Shown: positions 37,801 to 49,993, counted from the stretch's first letter. The stretch is 64,000 bases of DNA from Macropodus opercularis (GCA_030770545.1 CM061100.1:13694501-13758500), one strand, 5' to 3'. Notes: generated from the sequence alone by a model not told the origin. Made by a program: numbers and translations.

Positions 37801-40303
37801 GTCACTTTTTACAGCGTCACACCTTTATCTTTGATAAGGACATTAAAAGCTCAAATGTACTCTTTAGCATTAAACTTCTGTACAAAATAGAGGCACTATT
37901 GTCTGTTGGATGACTACATCCGCACTATAACATATAGAACACATCCTGTTAATGTGGTGTCTACTTCCTAATACACATTGTGTGAGTTGGACAAACCACA
38001 CTTCAAACCACAATCCAATTTAAAAAATATTTAAAATTATTATATTTAGACATGAATCATGAAGAGAACTACTGTTTCTGGACTTAAAAACACACACTCA
38101 CCTGTCCCATAGTCTATCCTGGTTGGGTTCCCCACAGACTCTTTCAGATAAAATGCTATCTCTGGAGCTGCAGCACTTTTTTCTGCAGGGAGCACTGTTG
38201 AGACCAAGGACTCTGCTTCCTGCACAGACCAAGTTAACTCATCAGCTGTAAGTCTTCTCTTTCCAGAGAACATAGCTGTATACAGAAATGTACAAGTACC
38301 AACCTGGTCTAGTTTAGCGTACCAGGTTCTAAAAGCCTTATTACCAAAACGGGATGGCTGGTCGAGAGGAGGAGTCTCATTTATCCATTGATCCAAAATT
38401 CCCAATAGATCTAGTAACTTCTCCACTGTCTGTCACACAGACACACATACGACAACAGCGATTGGAAAAACATCCTGACCACTCACATTTAGGAATTGTG
38501 AGTAATGACTGCTGAGATCAGGACTGGACATTTTGTTGTTGACAACAAAGTGAGGGGGGCAAAAAGCACATTTATAGATCATTCAATCATTCATTCAAAT
38601 TACGTTGCTTTTTCGTGCGTCCACTCCCGTTTTAAATCAGTGCTTTAAGGACAGCAAAGGGAGAGTCTGCCACTAAAGACAGACTCACTGAAGGTCAAGT
38701 TCATTTTATTCATTTAGCACCAGACAGGTCAGGTCTATAGAACACACAGAAACCCATGTCTCGAAACTACTAGAAATTGATAAATGGATTTAGATACGAG
38801 TCATGAAACTGAATTTAACTACTGCTTGTGCACTGAAATAACAACGAATTCACATATCAAGAGGCTCTGGAAATGTTCTTCTGGATTCACAGAAAGATAC
38901 GCTGCAGTGCCAAACCCAGCACACGGTGGATAATTGTCAAACGAAAGGCATGACATTTATTGCTGTGAGTGAGAAGAATGCCAGGCTTTTGAAACTGGAT
39001 TACATAAAATAACATACCTCAGAAACGTTATATTCACACGTGAGCTTCTTTCCCTTCACACCTTCATTCAGTGTCAGAACAAAGCCCATGTAGTCAGCAT
39101 ACGCCTATAAAGAGAGAGATGTGCTGAAAACCCATCATGTATAACGACGTCATAATACGCTTCTGCTGTACAAAGCAGGTTGACATGAAAACCACGCTAC
39201 TCCCAGTATGAAACAAAGTCCGTGTCACGTCCTACCCTCCTCTTTGAAGACTTTTTATGTACAATGGAACAAGTAAGAAAAACAACTTTAGGTAAAACAT
39301 AGGCAGACAACTATAAACAGGGACATACTTGAGATCGCTTCCACTTGCCCATGTCAGGCACCATGCTGATTTCTTTCTTGGGTACCATGAAGGTGGTGCT
39401 GGCTGGGGGTGTAGTTGCTTCATCTTCAGGAGTTGACCCTAAAAGGAAAAATTAAAAAGAAGCACTCAGATCAAATGTCTTTTGCTTTTATAAAGTGCCC
39501 ACAATTTTTCAACTCTGTTTAAAATAACAGAACTGAGATGATAATACAACCACTGAAAAGGGGTTTGACTTGTTATATACCCTCAAACTGAGCTTTAAGA
39601 AACCAAAGGGCCCAAACCCTACAAGCCTTTATCTCATAGTAACAGCTGCTGCAGGTAAATCCCAACAGTACTCTTGATCCATCCATTTGATCTAAAAGCA
39701 TGTCTGCACAGAATAAACACAATAAGGTTCAGCAATATTTTTTTAAATGTCTATGGAACAAGTACTAACAACACGAATATTGATGTTTCCGGACACGTGT
39801 AAAAGTTCTATTAAGCTGACGGAGTAGAATGAATGAATGAAGAACAACTCAATCCTCGTCACACCAGTGCATGTGCAGTCGGTTCGCATGTGTAGCGAAC
39901 GGACTTTCAAACATCATTTGTCATAACACAGTTCTTAGCCAGTGCTAGAGACAGCGCTGCAGCAGCGGAGCCCGTTACACTCGCTAGCTGACCTCCTGCA
40001 GAACCTACGACACTGGACGGGACCGATCGCTCAAACAACCTGTGACCTGGGGTTCGCGCGCACATGACTATTCAGCCAAACGGTAACGTTACCAAACACA
40101 CGAGAGTTGAGAAGGACGACATTTGCCTCACGTGGCTTATGTAACATGCAATGGTTATTTTTTCTATTTGTCGACATTGAGGCGTGACTGGTCAACACGG
40201 TAGCTGCTTGCAGAACCGGGCAGAAGTCATTCAGAAGTTCAGAACGGCTCCAAACAGTGGTATTCAGCTACTCTTTACCTGACTGCTGCTCTGCTTCCGC
40301 CAT
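28803..40303 (-). CDS. ptpa: Serine/threonine-protein phosphatase 2A activator (PTPA, PPP2R4)
   Basis: Ten coding exons (minus strand order): 40303-40279, 39438-39329, 39104-39018, 38429-38304, 38219-38102, 37721-37622, 37151-37027, 36216-36116, 32387-32280, 28877-28803. Together 975 nt, 324 residues; human PTPA isoform is 323. All junctions keep phase and have GT-AG ends. Signature blocks: PKKEISMVPDMGKWKRSQ, AYADYMGFVLTLNEGVKGKK, DQPSRFGNKAFRTWYAKL, YLKESVGNPTRIDYGTG, GVWGLDDFQFLPFIWGSSQ, LEPRHFIDE, DYMFLECIKF, KTGPFAEHSNQLWNIS and FPVIQHFKFGSLL. PTPA is a cytosolic and nuclear all-alpha protein that uses ATP/Mg2+ with PP2A-C to load metals and activate phosphatase, with peptidyl-prolyl isomerase activity reported. 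The 84-nt gap between exons 4 and 5 and a second acceptor 108 nt before exon 8 both keep frame, so longer isoforms are possible. Introns 8 (3.7 kb) and 9 (3.4 kb) are the largest. It shares a promoter region with crat. Confidence 0.95.
28878..32279 (-). other. ptpa: ptpa intron 9
   Basis: A 3.4-kb intron with no gene seen inside. 30830-30950 is purine-rich on the plus strand (AGG/GGGA runs), opposite a C/T-rich minus strand. Open frames inside are chance or low-complexity. Confidence 0.6.
32388..36115 (-). other. ptpa: ptpa intron 8
   Basis: A 3.7-kb intron. It holds a CA microsatellite block at 33317-33565 and otherwise no recognisable element. The 266-residue minus frame across 33073-33873 is carried by the CA repeat and is not a gene. 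Confidence 0.6.
33487..33566. repeat. CA/CAGA microsatellite
   Basis: (CA)n interrupted four times by CAGACA at 10-bp spacing and then a pure (CA)n tract to about 33565. A smaller CA/CG-rich block (ACACGCACGCACGCGCACA) lies at about 33328-33346. Both are inside ptpa intron 8. Confidence 0.95.
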
Positions 40304-40749
40304 GGTGAGGGAGGAGGTTACCGTCTTCTTCGTGGATTTCAGGCTGCTTTAAACAAGCCGTGACTCTTTACTGCCCCCTGTCGTTTGACAAGTTAACGAC
40401 ATGTCAGGCTGGCTTGCTTAGATTAGAAAATGTAAATATCATATCCTACTTTGTGGCGTGTTACATAAATACATATATAGAAACATCCATACATTGATTG
40501 AATTACTTACTAGTACGCCATGATCTCTCTATGTCCATTTTATGAGAAATACAAAACTATAACACACACGCACCGCTTGGCGTTGACTGTGTTCTGCCAC
40601 TGTGTTGCATGCAGCTGTCGTGTCTATGTGGCTGTAAACTCGGGGGGATCTTCCAGGTCTCAGAGTTAACGCAAGTCTAAAGCCGATCGTTTATGCAGGA
40701 CTCGTAGCAGTGACGGGATCGACTTTGTGGGCGTTTCTTTGCGTGCAGA
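40304..40749. promoter_or_regulatory. Shared head-to-head promoter of ptpa and crat
   Basis: 446 bp separate the two start codons, which point away from each other. No clear TATA box is visible for either gene, as is common for housekeeping bidirectional promoters. CTGCCCCCTGTCG (about 40373-40385) partly matches a CTCF core. On the ptpa side the start codon lies in CACCATGGCGG, a YY1-like GCCAT context. PTPA and CRAT are also head-to-head in human, which supports an ancient shared promoter. Confidence 0.7.
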
Positions 40750-43700
40750 ATGTGGGGCGTTTGTGGCAGAACCGTGGTGAGTAAGGGTTTCATCTGATTC
40801 TACTTGTTTACGATCGTAAACATGATCGATCGTATTGATCGGTACCGCAGCGAGCCACGACGCGGCTTCGTTGTTTACAGAGACTCCTTAGGTGAAAGGA
40901 TAGTTGGCTAGTTGAGGGGGAAAGTCCTGCTAGCGTTTTGGCTCGTCTGTTAGCAAAGTTAGCCAGCTCGCAATGAACTGGAGTAACTGTCCCTTTAGCT
41001 TAGCGGTAGCCCAAAGTGGGTCAAAGGTGATTTGTGGTAATAGACATTAAAGACGCAGAGAACAGGACAGGGAATAGTATTGGCATATTAATTTGAGGTT
41101 TCTCTGCAGTGAACTCTAAAGAAAATATGGAGACAATAATAACGTATGTATGGACAAATATCAAAAGCGCACCTGCTGCTGATAAATCCCCATTTACCCA
41201 CCAACCTTAAACGGGTAACTTTGCTTGGAGGACAAACACAATTCTCACCAACTGTTACAAACCTGCTAAACATTCTTCCCAGATTGTAACAGGATGACAA
41301 ACGGAGAAGAAGCTTATAAAACATGTCAGTGCTTCAAATGCGAATGACAGATGGGGAAGGAAGACATTAAAATGATCAGCTGCTGTATGTACCTTGGACC
41401 GCAGTGACGTAAGGAAATAACACTGAGTTACTTTAAGTTCGTGAGTCCTTGTGACACTTACACACACTCGCTCTTCGCATTCGCCTGTCTGCATAACCAC
41501 GTTTTCCGTATTTTTCAAGAGAAAAGCACTGGAACTACACACTGCACTCAGAACTGCCTCATCAAGACAAAGTGAAGGTTAACGCTCAACTCGCACATTG
41601 TCACGTCCGTCAGGCAGAGCGATAAAGCTGCTGTGTGCTGCTGGACTCTTATTTTAATAGTCCTTTTATTTTTACAGTAAATACTCGTATTTGCCTCTTG
41701 TCTCCCAGGTGAAGGTGGGGATGGCGAGTCCCTGTGGCTTAGTGAAGTCCTGTCACTTGGTGAAGCCTGTTTCAGCCGCCCGGGTAGCTGGCAGATACTT
41801 ATCTCACCAGAAGGGTCTGCCCAGTCTGCCTGTCCCACCTTTGCAGCAGACCTGTGAGCGCTACATCACTGCCCTGGAGCCCATTCTGGAGATGGATGAG
41901 CTGAAGCACACTAAAGAGCTGGTGGAGGCCTTCCAGAAACCAGGAGGGATTGGAGAGAGGCTGCAGAGAGGCCTTGAACAGAGAGCAGGCCACACTGAGA
42001 ACTGGGTGAGCTCAGCTTCTGTTTGAACGTGATTTGTTGCCCAATCCGTTGCCTTTTATGTGACTCTCTGTGGTTTTGTAGCTGTCGGACTGGTGGGTGC
42101 AGGTTGCTTACCTCGACTACCGGATGCCTGTGGTGGTGCATTCAAGTCCTGGGTTGGTCTTGCCTCGCATGAACTTCACTGATAAGCAAGGACAAATAAG
42201 GTGAGGACACAGAGCATGTGTGTGGTAAAATCCCAAATTTGACTTTTCATGTTGACTTTTGTATGATTTGTATCTTGACTACACCAAGTGTGGATGTGAG
42301 TTTTTGTGTACCGCCTGTTTTATTTACTGGTATTTGTTTAGTATTACCCTGGTCCAGTGTAGCTTGTGTTTGTGCGCATTGTTGTGTGTCCAGTAGTACT
42401 TGAGCAGAGGATTAGTTAACATCTGAATGCATCTTTTCCTGTTTTTTTGTGTTTAGGTTTGCTGCTAAACTGATAGCAGGTGTTTTGGACTTTAAGACAA
42501 TGATTGACAAGTAAGTCAAAATTGTGAAAACCTCTTCCAGCACATATACGTTTTTTTGTATTTTAGTGGTACAGTTATTACAGAAGGTTTATATTTACAG
42601 TTTTAGCCACCGTGCTCACAACGGAGAATTTTGTATGTCTAATCTATATTACACTTAGGTAGATTAATTTTGACCTTCTCTGTTGTCATGAAGCTAGTGC
42701 GTAATGTCAGAGCTTTTATTATTCACAGTGAGACACTACCAGTGGAGTACATGGGAGGAAAGTCCCTGTGTATGAATCAGTATTACGAGGTGCTGTCATC
42801 CTGCCGCATCCCTGGTCTGAGGAGAGACTCGGTGGTCAACCATGCCAAGAGCTCCAGGCCTCCCAAGCACATCACTGTGGTGCACAACTCTCAGGTGGGG
42901 AGCGCTGCATCACATCATGTGGCTCTTCTAGGGTTACGTTGCCATCTAGAGGTCAGAGATTTAATCACAACAAATGTTCATTCACCAGCTGCTTCAAATC
43001 CACTGCACAAGTTACTTTTAAGTCATTCCTCAGCTATATCAATACCGTACACCCCTAGTTCATTTTAATTTAAGACATCTCCTTTGCTCCTGCACTGCAC
43101 TACAGTATAAAATTACAATAAATAAAGCGGTTAAATGTGATTCTCTAACTTTAGCGAAGTTGATGTTTCTTTTTTGTTCTACTAAAGGCTGACTTTTTTT
43201 TATACAAGTCATGAAATGCCTACACACTTTGTTCAGTACTAGAATAAGTCAGAAATATTTGGTTGTCTTCTGTACGAACTAGTGATGATGCTGATGATGA
43301 AACAACCACCTGTATTGTTATATGTTTTTAAATTGACACTGTGCAACTTGGTTACAGCTGTGAACATTTTTAGCTACACTTGCACAGAACATTTCCTTGT
43401 AAACGGGCTAAAGATATGAAGCCTGACTGACTCTTTTTATGTTTGAGTCAGTTCTTTGTCCTGGACGTCTACAACAGCGATGGCTCTGTGCTGACAGCTG
43501 ACCAGCTGTGTGTTCAGCTGGAAAGGATCTGCAACTCTTCACCAAAGCTCAACAATGAACCTGTTGGTATCCTCACCACCCAGCACCGTGACACCTGGGC
43601 TAAAGCCTACATCAGCCTCATCAAGGGTGAGCTGAAAGAACGCTGACACTGTGAGAGTGAATTTCAAACGGCAGATCTCCTGCTGGAGTCGCAGCAACAG

Positions 43701-46700
43701 GAGTCAAAGAATCATGAAGCACTTCCCTGATGCATCCTGATAGTGTGTGCTGTGTCTGTTCAGATGAGAACAACAAAGAATCCGTGTTGGCCATCCAAAG
43801 GAGCATCTTCACTTTGTGTCTTGACGGAGGGATGCCCGGAGTGTCTGACGAAACATATCGCAGCTGTGCTGCCATCCAGATGCTGCATGGAGGAGGCAGC
43901 CAGTGGAATAGTGGCAACCGCTGGTTTGACAAAACCCTCCAGGTAAACCCAAACAGCTCCCACACACACACACACAGTTTGTGCAAAGCCCCAGTAAGTA
44001 CAGAATGTGAGTGAAGCCACGACTATCGGCTTTCACTTGGGGTGTTGCACTCACAAGGACCGGATCCCTATTTTAACAGTTCTTGCATGTAAACGCTTTG
44101 TCCAGTTTCCCATGTGTCTTTGTGAGTAAGCAGTGCTTGTAAGTCGTTATGAGTCTCCTCCTCCACAGTCATGTGATGAGGAACAAAGGCAACATTTATG
44201 TTATGACTATCTTTATTTTCTTCTTCACATTTGCGGTCCGATCCTGTCAGTGCGCTCCTGGAGCGGGATGTGCTTGTTTGTCTTTTGTTGCCCACAATGT
44301 TTTGCTCTTACTTTCAGTTTATTGTCGGAGAAGACGGGATGTGTGGTGCCAACTATGAACATGCTCCAGCTGAAGGTCCACCCATTGTGGCCTTGATTGA
44401 CCATGTTGTAGAATACACGTAAGGATTCTTTATTGCTTTTTTTCTTCTCATTAATTATACTGCTGCTGACATAGTGTGATGACCAGGATTTTTCTCTTCT
44501 GGTACGTCCCTGTTCTACTCCCGATGTTATATTACCAGGAGGAAGCTGGAGCTGGTGCAGTCCCCTGCTGTGCCTTTACCTGTGCCGCAGAAACTGCACT
44601 TTACCATCACACCTGAAATCCAGAAAGACATTGAGGAGGCCAAGCAGAGCATGGACACGTGAGTGCAGTCGTAACATAAGCGGTTAATGAATAAACTTCT
44701 AGTGAATGTTGATATATGTATTTGTTCCAGTAATAATCCAAGTCTAACCATCATGACATTTCTGCTACTCCAGACTGGCCCAAGACCTGGATATGAGGGT
44801 TGTGGTATTTAGGCACTTTGGGAAAAATGTCCCAAAGATGCACAAGATGAGTCCTGATGCCTTTATACAAGTTGCCCTACAGCTGGCCTATTACAGGTGA
44901 GATGTTGGAGAGACCTATGGAGTTTAGACTGAAGCGATGTACTCCACAAACGTCACCTAGTTTCCAGAACAAACACTTAAGGTTAAATTAATTAACCCTG
45001 TGAGTTCAGAGCATTAACTCAAGCTGTCAAACCACACACTCACAACCGGTTTCTTTCACCTTGACTAAAACAGTAATTACAGTCTAATACAGAATTGTCA
45101 AACTAATATGAAAAGAGAGGGGGCAACCTTTATTCTAACCTTTGCACACCAGGAACCTCGCCTTGTGTTCTCAAGGAGACAATTATTCAAGGCAGAATTA
45201 TTTCATGCATTCAACCCAAGAAAAAACAGGGACATGAAATAACATTTGTCAGAATTAGAACCAAAATTTAAACCTCTAGAGCCTGGGCTGCTTCTCCACA
45301 GGATAACATGAATCACGAATGACTTGAGAGATCCAAAGGTGGAGTCAAAAGATTAACTGAGAGGAAGGCTCAATTTCAGGTTGAACATTTATACCTGAGT
45401 ACTTTGACCATGCGGACACATGAGGCAATACAAAACAAAAAATCAACACAAACCATGCATTCAATAATTAACATCATTCACGATCCCCAAACCGATGCCA
45501 AATAATAAAAGCCGTGACCCGGATGGTTTCCCGTCTGCCTGACGGCGTGACGCTGTGCGAGTTGAGTCCTATGAGGAGTTTTTACAAAATGACATCTCAA
45601 ATCAAACTTGAATGTGGTCATGGCCTGCTAATAAAGCCAGGAAGGTCCCACACTGGCGATCAGCTCACCGTGTGTCGCCCTACTACTGCTCATGCGCATT
45701 GAGAAACGGAGGTGGTCAGGATTTTGGACATGTGTATATGCATAAATTCATTCCATACTGTTCCAAATGGCTCTCACTCGCTCAAAAACATTGTCAGCAA
45801 AAAATTAAACTCGCACTTTATTCGATTACATCACCTTGGAAACTTTGCCTGCTTGCTCAAGTCACCAACTGTCTCCTCTGGCTGAGTCCACCACCTGCTG
45901 TGGGTGGGCGGGCCCCGGGTCATGTGGCCCTTGGAAGAGAGGACCCAGGTTTTTCAGGCTAATTGTGTGGACAGGGCTGATCCTGAGGAGTGGGTGTCCC
46001 TCTGTGGGCCTGCCTGCCTGGACTGTCCTGGCAGATTAACCCATTTTAAAGTTGATCGCACAGTATTGCGGCTTTGCTCTCTGTGGGTGTGACGGTGCTT
46101 GAGCAGTACACATGACAGTGCTGTAGGCCAGCAGAAGCAGATGACTCACAGTGTGGCAGTAGGGCTCCAGACTACAACCGCTAACAGTTCCGTAGGTTCT
46201 ATGTTGCACAAACTCGAGCTGATGTTATTACAAGGTCAGCAACCGCAACTTAAATGAATACAGCTGTGCCTTTTCTCCTGGTTGCTGAGGGAGCAGTTTT
46301 GTGTTTGTGGCTTTTACTTTCCTAACCCACACTGTGGTGGAGCTGTGTCATTCCAGAGTCATCAGTGTGTGTCAACTCTCCCCAGGTTAGAATCACACAC
46401 TTCGGAGTGAATGGTACAAAAGCAGGTGATGCTGTCTGTAACACACATAATGTGACTGAGCATTTAGGTTGTCAATACGCCTTAAACAGGACTGAACAGA
46501 CAGCAAACCACAGAACATTTGCTCTGCTCTACAGCACTGATAAACGTTAAGACGGCCATGCTACATTTATAAAGTAAATTGCGTCATATTGCCACTTTGT
46601 GCATAAAATCATAATCTCTTATTATCCAACTCTGCATTTGTGTCTTGTCTCCACACCAGTGATCTAAAATGTCACTGTCTCTTCTCTGGTCTGGGCAGGA

Positions 46701-49121
46701 TGTATCAGCGATGCTGTGCGACGTATGAAAGCGCGTCTCTGCGTATGTTTAGACTGGGCCGTACAGACACAATCCGATCAGCCTCAAGTGCCTCAGCTGC
46801 CTTCGTTCAGGCCTTTGATGACCCCAGCAAACAGGTCGGACACAGGGAAGACTTTCACCCAGACTAGACTCCTGAAGTCACACCCAGAACTGTTCTGTTG
46901 CGAGATCTATCGTAATGTCTGTCTTCCTGTTCTCCACAGAACACAGAGAAAGTGGAGCTAATGGAGAGGGCTGTGAAAGCACACAGGTCATACACCAACA
47001 TGGTGAGTATTCACAGCAGCTCTATGACTGTTCCACATGTGTGTTACTACAGAGGAAATCCCATGTGCTATGACACCAGTGCAGCCAAAAAACATTAATA
47101 AATGCACCGATGTGCTACACTTACGCTGATGTTCCTATTCCATCCATCTTCTTCCGCTTTTCCCCGAAGGGGTCGCGGGCGTGCTGGAGCCTATCCCAGC
47201 TGGCTTTGGGCGAGAGGCAGGGTACACCCTGGACAGATCGCCAGTCCATCGCAGGGCCACATATATAGACACACAATCACAGTCATACACACACTCACAC
47301 CTATGGGCAATTTACGCATCCAACCAATTGACCTAACTGCATGTCTTTTGACTGTGGGAGGAAACCGGAGACCCCGGAGTAAACCCACGCAGACACGGGG
47401 AGAACATGCAAACTCCACACAGAAAGGCCCCCGGTCGCCTCCGGGAATCAAACCCGGGACCTTCTTGCTGTGAGGCGACAGCGCTAACCACCACACCACC
47501 GTGCCGCCCGATGTTCCTATTATTTATTTATATTATTATTATTATATTATTCCCAGAACACCCAGTTTATTTTAACTCACTGTTGTTAATTAATCAATCA
47601 TCTGCACATATGCTTATTGTGGGAAACCACTGCAGCAACAGCTAAAGGGGAGAATCAAGGTAATGCAGAGATGCAGGTTTTGTTAGTGAAAGGATCTCAA
47701 TACTTTTTGTGACTGGCTCCACATTCATTCTAATGTATTAAACACAATCTCTGTCATGCTTGATTACTCACATTGGTTGTGTTCAGGTTAGCATAATGTA
47801 GCTCCTCCCTGTATTTTTCAGAAAAGCCAGACTTTTCATGTTCATATTTATGAAGGTAGAAGTCCAAGCACAGGGCAATAAGCAGAATCAGCTGAATCCT
47901 CAGTGTGCAGCCTCTGTAGATGAGCTGGTGTGTGAAGTCAACTTTGTGTGTTTTGTACTTTTTAACATTTTGAAAGTCAGGCCCATAGTGCTTCGTGCTA
48001 AACGCTTACAGAAAGGAATCCATGTAGCGATTAATGACGCAGATAAATGTGTTCTTTCCCAGGCAATCAGTGGCCAAGCTGTAGACAGACACCTCCTGGG
48101 CCTGAAGATGCAGGCTATTGAAGAAAAGCAGTCAGTACCTGATATCTTCAAAGATGCAGCCTACGCCAAAGCATTACACTACCGGTTGTCTACAAGTCAG
48201 GTATGAGCCTTGACTTTTGGATCTGAGATTCCGTGAACTCAACAACTACACAAATATTTCATTCACATTCGCATTCACCTGATCAGAATAAATAAAAATA
48301 ACAGCTCTTACTTTAGATGGTTCACAACTGTTCACATCACACCTTTTTGTTTACAATTTAAAAACCTAACTCAAATTAAAAATCTAATTTTAAATGTACC
48401 GTACATCATTTTTACACTTTTTGTCCAGTGCTCTTTTCTATGTGTTTTATTTTAATCATAATTCTGGCAACTCTTCCTGGAAGAAACATGCTCAATACTT
48501 ACTCATCACAACCAGTGTTGCGACTGGTCTTGCGGTTGCTGGGATGCAGTGGATAAAGGATGCAGACGACGCTTCGTAAAGAAAAACATAAAGGGTCATT
48601 TGTCTGTTTTAAATGGAGAGACCTGGATTGCACTGGACGCAGTACTGATGTTTTTGCTGCTGAAAGTCTTCTGTTTGCCTCTTACTCTATTGAATGACAT
48701 TTGGGAGCCAGCTGTGATAGTTATTTCCAACAGATGTTATTATAAAAGAAGCTTGTAGCAAGTACATTACTAAGTTCCTGCAAACACTTGAACACTAGTG
48801 GGGAAAAAGGACATTTTATTACAGTGGCTATTAGATATTTTCACCTCATTTATCACATTTGCTATTAAAAGAAAATCACTGATCACGTTTTAATGTCTAC
48901 TTCAGGTACCATCCAAGACAGACTGCGTTATGTGCTTTGGTCCCGTTGTACCCGACGGATACGGCGTATGCTACAATCCAATGAACGATCACATCAACTT
49001 TGCTGTGTCGTCTTTCAACTCCTGTCAAGAAACAAATGGAGCAAAACTGGCCCAGTCCATGGAGCATGCACTGCTGGATATGAAGAAGCTCTTGGATCAG
49101 ACTCCAAAAGCCAAACTGTGA
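40750..49121 (+). CDS. crat: Carnitine O-acetyltransferase (CRAT)
   Basis: Fourteen coding exons: 40750-40776, 41709-42005, 42082-42200, 42457-42510, 42729-42894, 43452-43626, 43764-43942, 44318-44418, 44539-44658, 44774-44896, 46699-46834, 46940-47002, 48063-48200, 48906-49121. Total 1914 nt, 637 residues (human 626). CRAT moves acetyl groups between CoA and carnitine in mitochondria and peroxisomes, buffering acetyl-CoA. Seen here: LPVPPLQQT near the start, FAAKLIAGVLDF, LPVEYMGGKSLCMNQYY, HITVVHNSQFF, EPVGILTTQHRDTWAKAY, the catalytic block YEHAPAEGPPIVAL with His354, ATYESASLRMF, LGRTDTIRSAS and GPVVPDGYGVCYNP. The protein ends AKL, a peroxisomal PTS1 signal. The start MWGVCGRTVVK aligns with the human RTVVK leader, a mitochondrial presequence; Met14 in exon 2 could start a leaderless form. 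Exon 6 and exon 11 have weak splice sites but perfect frame. Intron 12 carries a SINE. Confidence 0.96.
44897..46698 (+). other. crat: crat intron 10
   Basis: The longest crat intron (1.8 kb). The interior (about 45120-46100) differs in texture from its flanks and includes a more GC-rich part near 45890-46060. It may be an old insertion, but no terminal repeats, target duplication or coding remnant could be defined. Confidence 0.4.
47140..47509 (-). mobile_element. tRNA-derived SINE with 12-bp target-site duplication
   Basis: A 370-bp element in crat intron 12. Read on the minus strand it starts GGGCGGCACGGTGGTG (tRNA-like 5' end with A-box-type GTGGTTAGCGC) and has a B-box-type GGTTTGATTCC, then a conserved core (TGTGTGGAGTTTGCATG, CTCCCACAGTC, GACATGCAG) and a 3' tail with GATGGACTGGCGATCTGTCC and GGGATAGGCTCCAGC. 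It is bracketed by identical copies of GATGTTCCTATT (47128-47139 and 47510-47521), a target duplication typical of LINE-driven insertion. The perfect duplication and intact landmarks indicate a young copy. The tRNA-like head with a LINE-derived tail is typical of teleost SINEs; the exact family name is not claimed. Confidence 0.9.
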
Positions 49122-49896
49122 TGTCCTCAGGACCCGTTTGAGCGTTTTGAAGACGAGGTGGACACTTGGCTGATTGTAATCGTGCACTTTGAATGACGTC
49201 ATGCCTACTGTGCAGTGACGGTGAGCTTCTGTTCTTTGGATGCTAGTAATAGACATTCGATTAAAGAAATAACAGTGCACTCTTTTACAGGCATTTCTCT
49301 AACCTGTAAAAACCACACATCAAGCATCTTCACTGCCAGTAAAAATGCAAATTGAAGTGTTGCTTTAGTCTGTGAAGTGCCATGGTCATTTATTTTTCTG
49401 AACAGAAAACTCATCTGGATCTGCCACAGATGGCAACGTCAGACTTGACTAACTTCTACTGGCCAGCTATCATTCAATCAATGTCATGTTTGTAGATCTA
49501 AGGGAAGAGGTGTAATTATTATAATGGTAGAAATGTTGTTGTTTGGCAGAAAAGTGCTTCTGTGATTAGGGCTTTGTGCTTGGTTCATTTGTTCCCAAAT
49601 ATGTGTTTTCAAATGATCGGCTGTTCCTTTTTGGTGCATTGATAAACTTAACAACAGCTTTATTATTTTCAACACTGTCTTATGACATGTTTGGTTTGGC
49701 CCCGATTAGATTTAAAGTCTGAGCAGAAACCCACAGAGAGCCACAATCAACACCCAAACCTCAGGCCAATTCTTTTTCCACCTTGTTTACAGTGGCATGG
49801 AAATGTTTGGAGACACCTTTGGCGTCTTAGTCAACTACTGGCTTAATCAACCTGAGCTTGTTTTAAGATGACGACAGATGATCAATTTAAGACTAA

Positions 49897-49902
49897 AATA
49901 AA
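49897..49902 (+). promoter_or_regulatory. crat: Candidate crat polyadenylation signal
   Basis: AATAAA about 780 bp after the crat stop, followed by TTGTGTGG (G/T-rich). An earlier ATTAAA occurs at 49260-49265, so short and long 3'UTRs are both possible. Confidence 0.5.
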
Positions 49903-49943
49903 GATTGCAAAGCCTTGAATTTGTGTGGTAAATAATCGTCTTG

Positions 49944-49993
49944 TGTGGCACCATATAGACATAACATATACTTTATGTCTATATGGTGCCACA
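49944..49993. repeat. Perfect 21-bp inverted repeat with 8-nt loop
   Basis: Arms 49944-49964 and 49973-49993 are exact reverse complements (outer end TGTGGCACC, inner end GACATAA), with loop CATATACT. It lies 42 bp beyond the candidate crat poly(A) signal. It could form a hairpin in DNA or in a read-through transcript. No known microRNA seed or transposon end is recognised. Confidence 0.95.

Noticed and set aside
47102..47499. Open frames of 123 and 102 residues on opposite strands
   Set aside because: Both lie across the SINE; they are non-coding repeat sequence.
47430..47509. tRNA-like sequence with A-box and B-box on the minus strand
   Set aside because: It is the tRNA-derived head of the SINE, not a functional tRNA gene; it does not fold into a full cloverleaf by eye.
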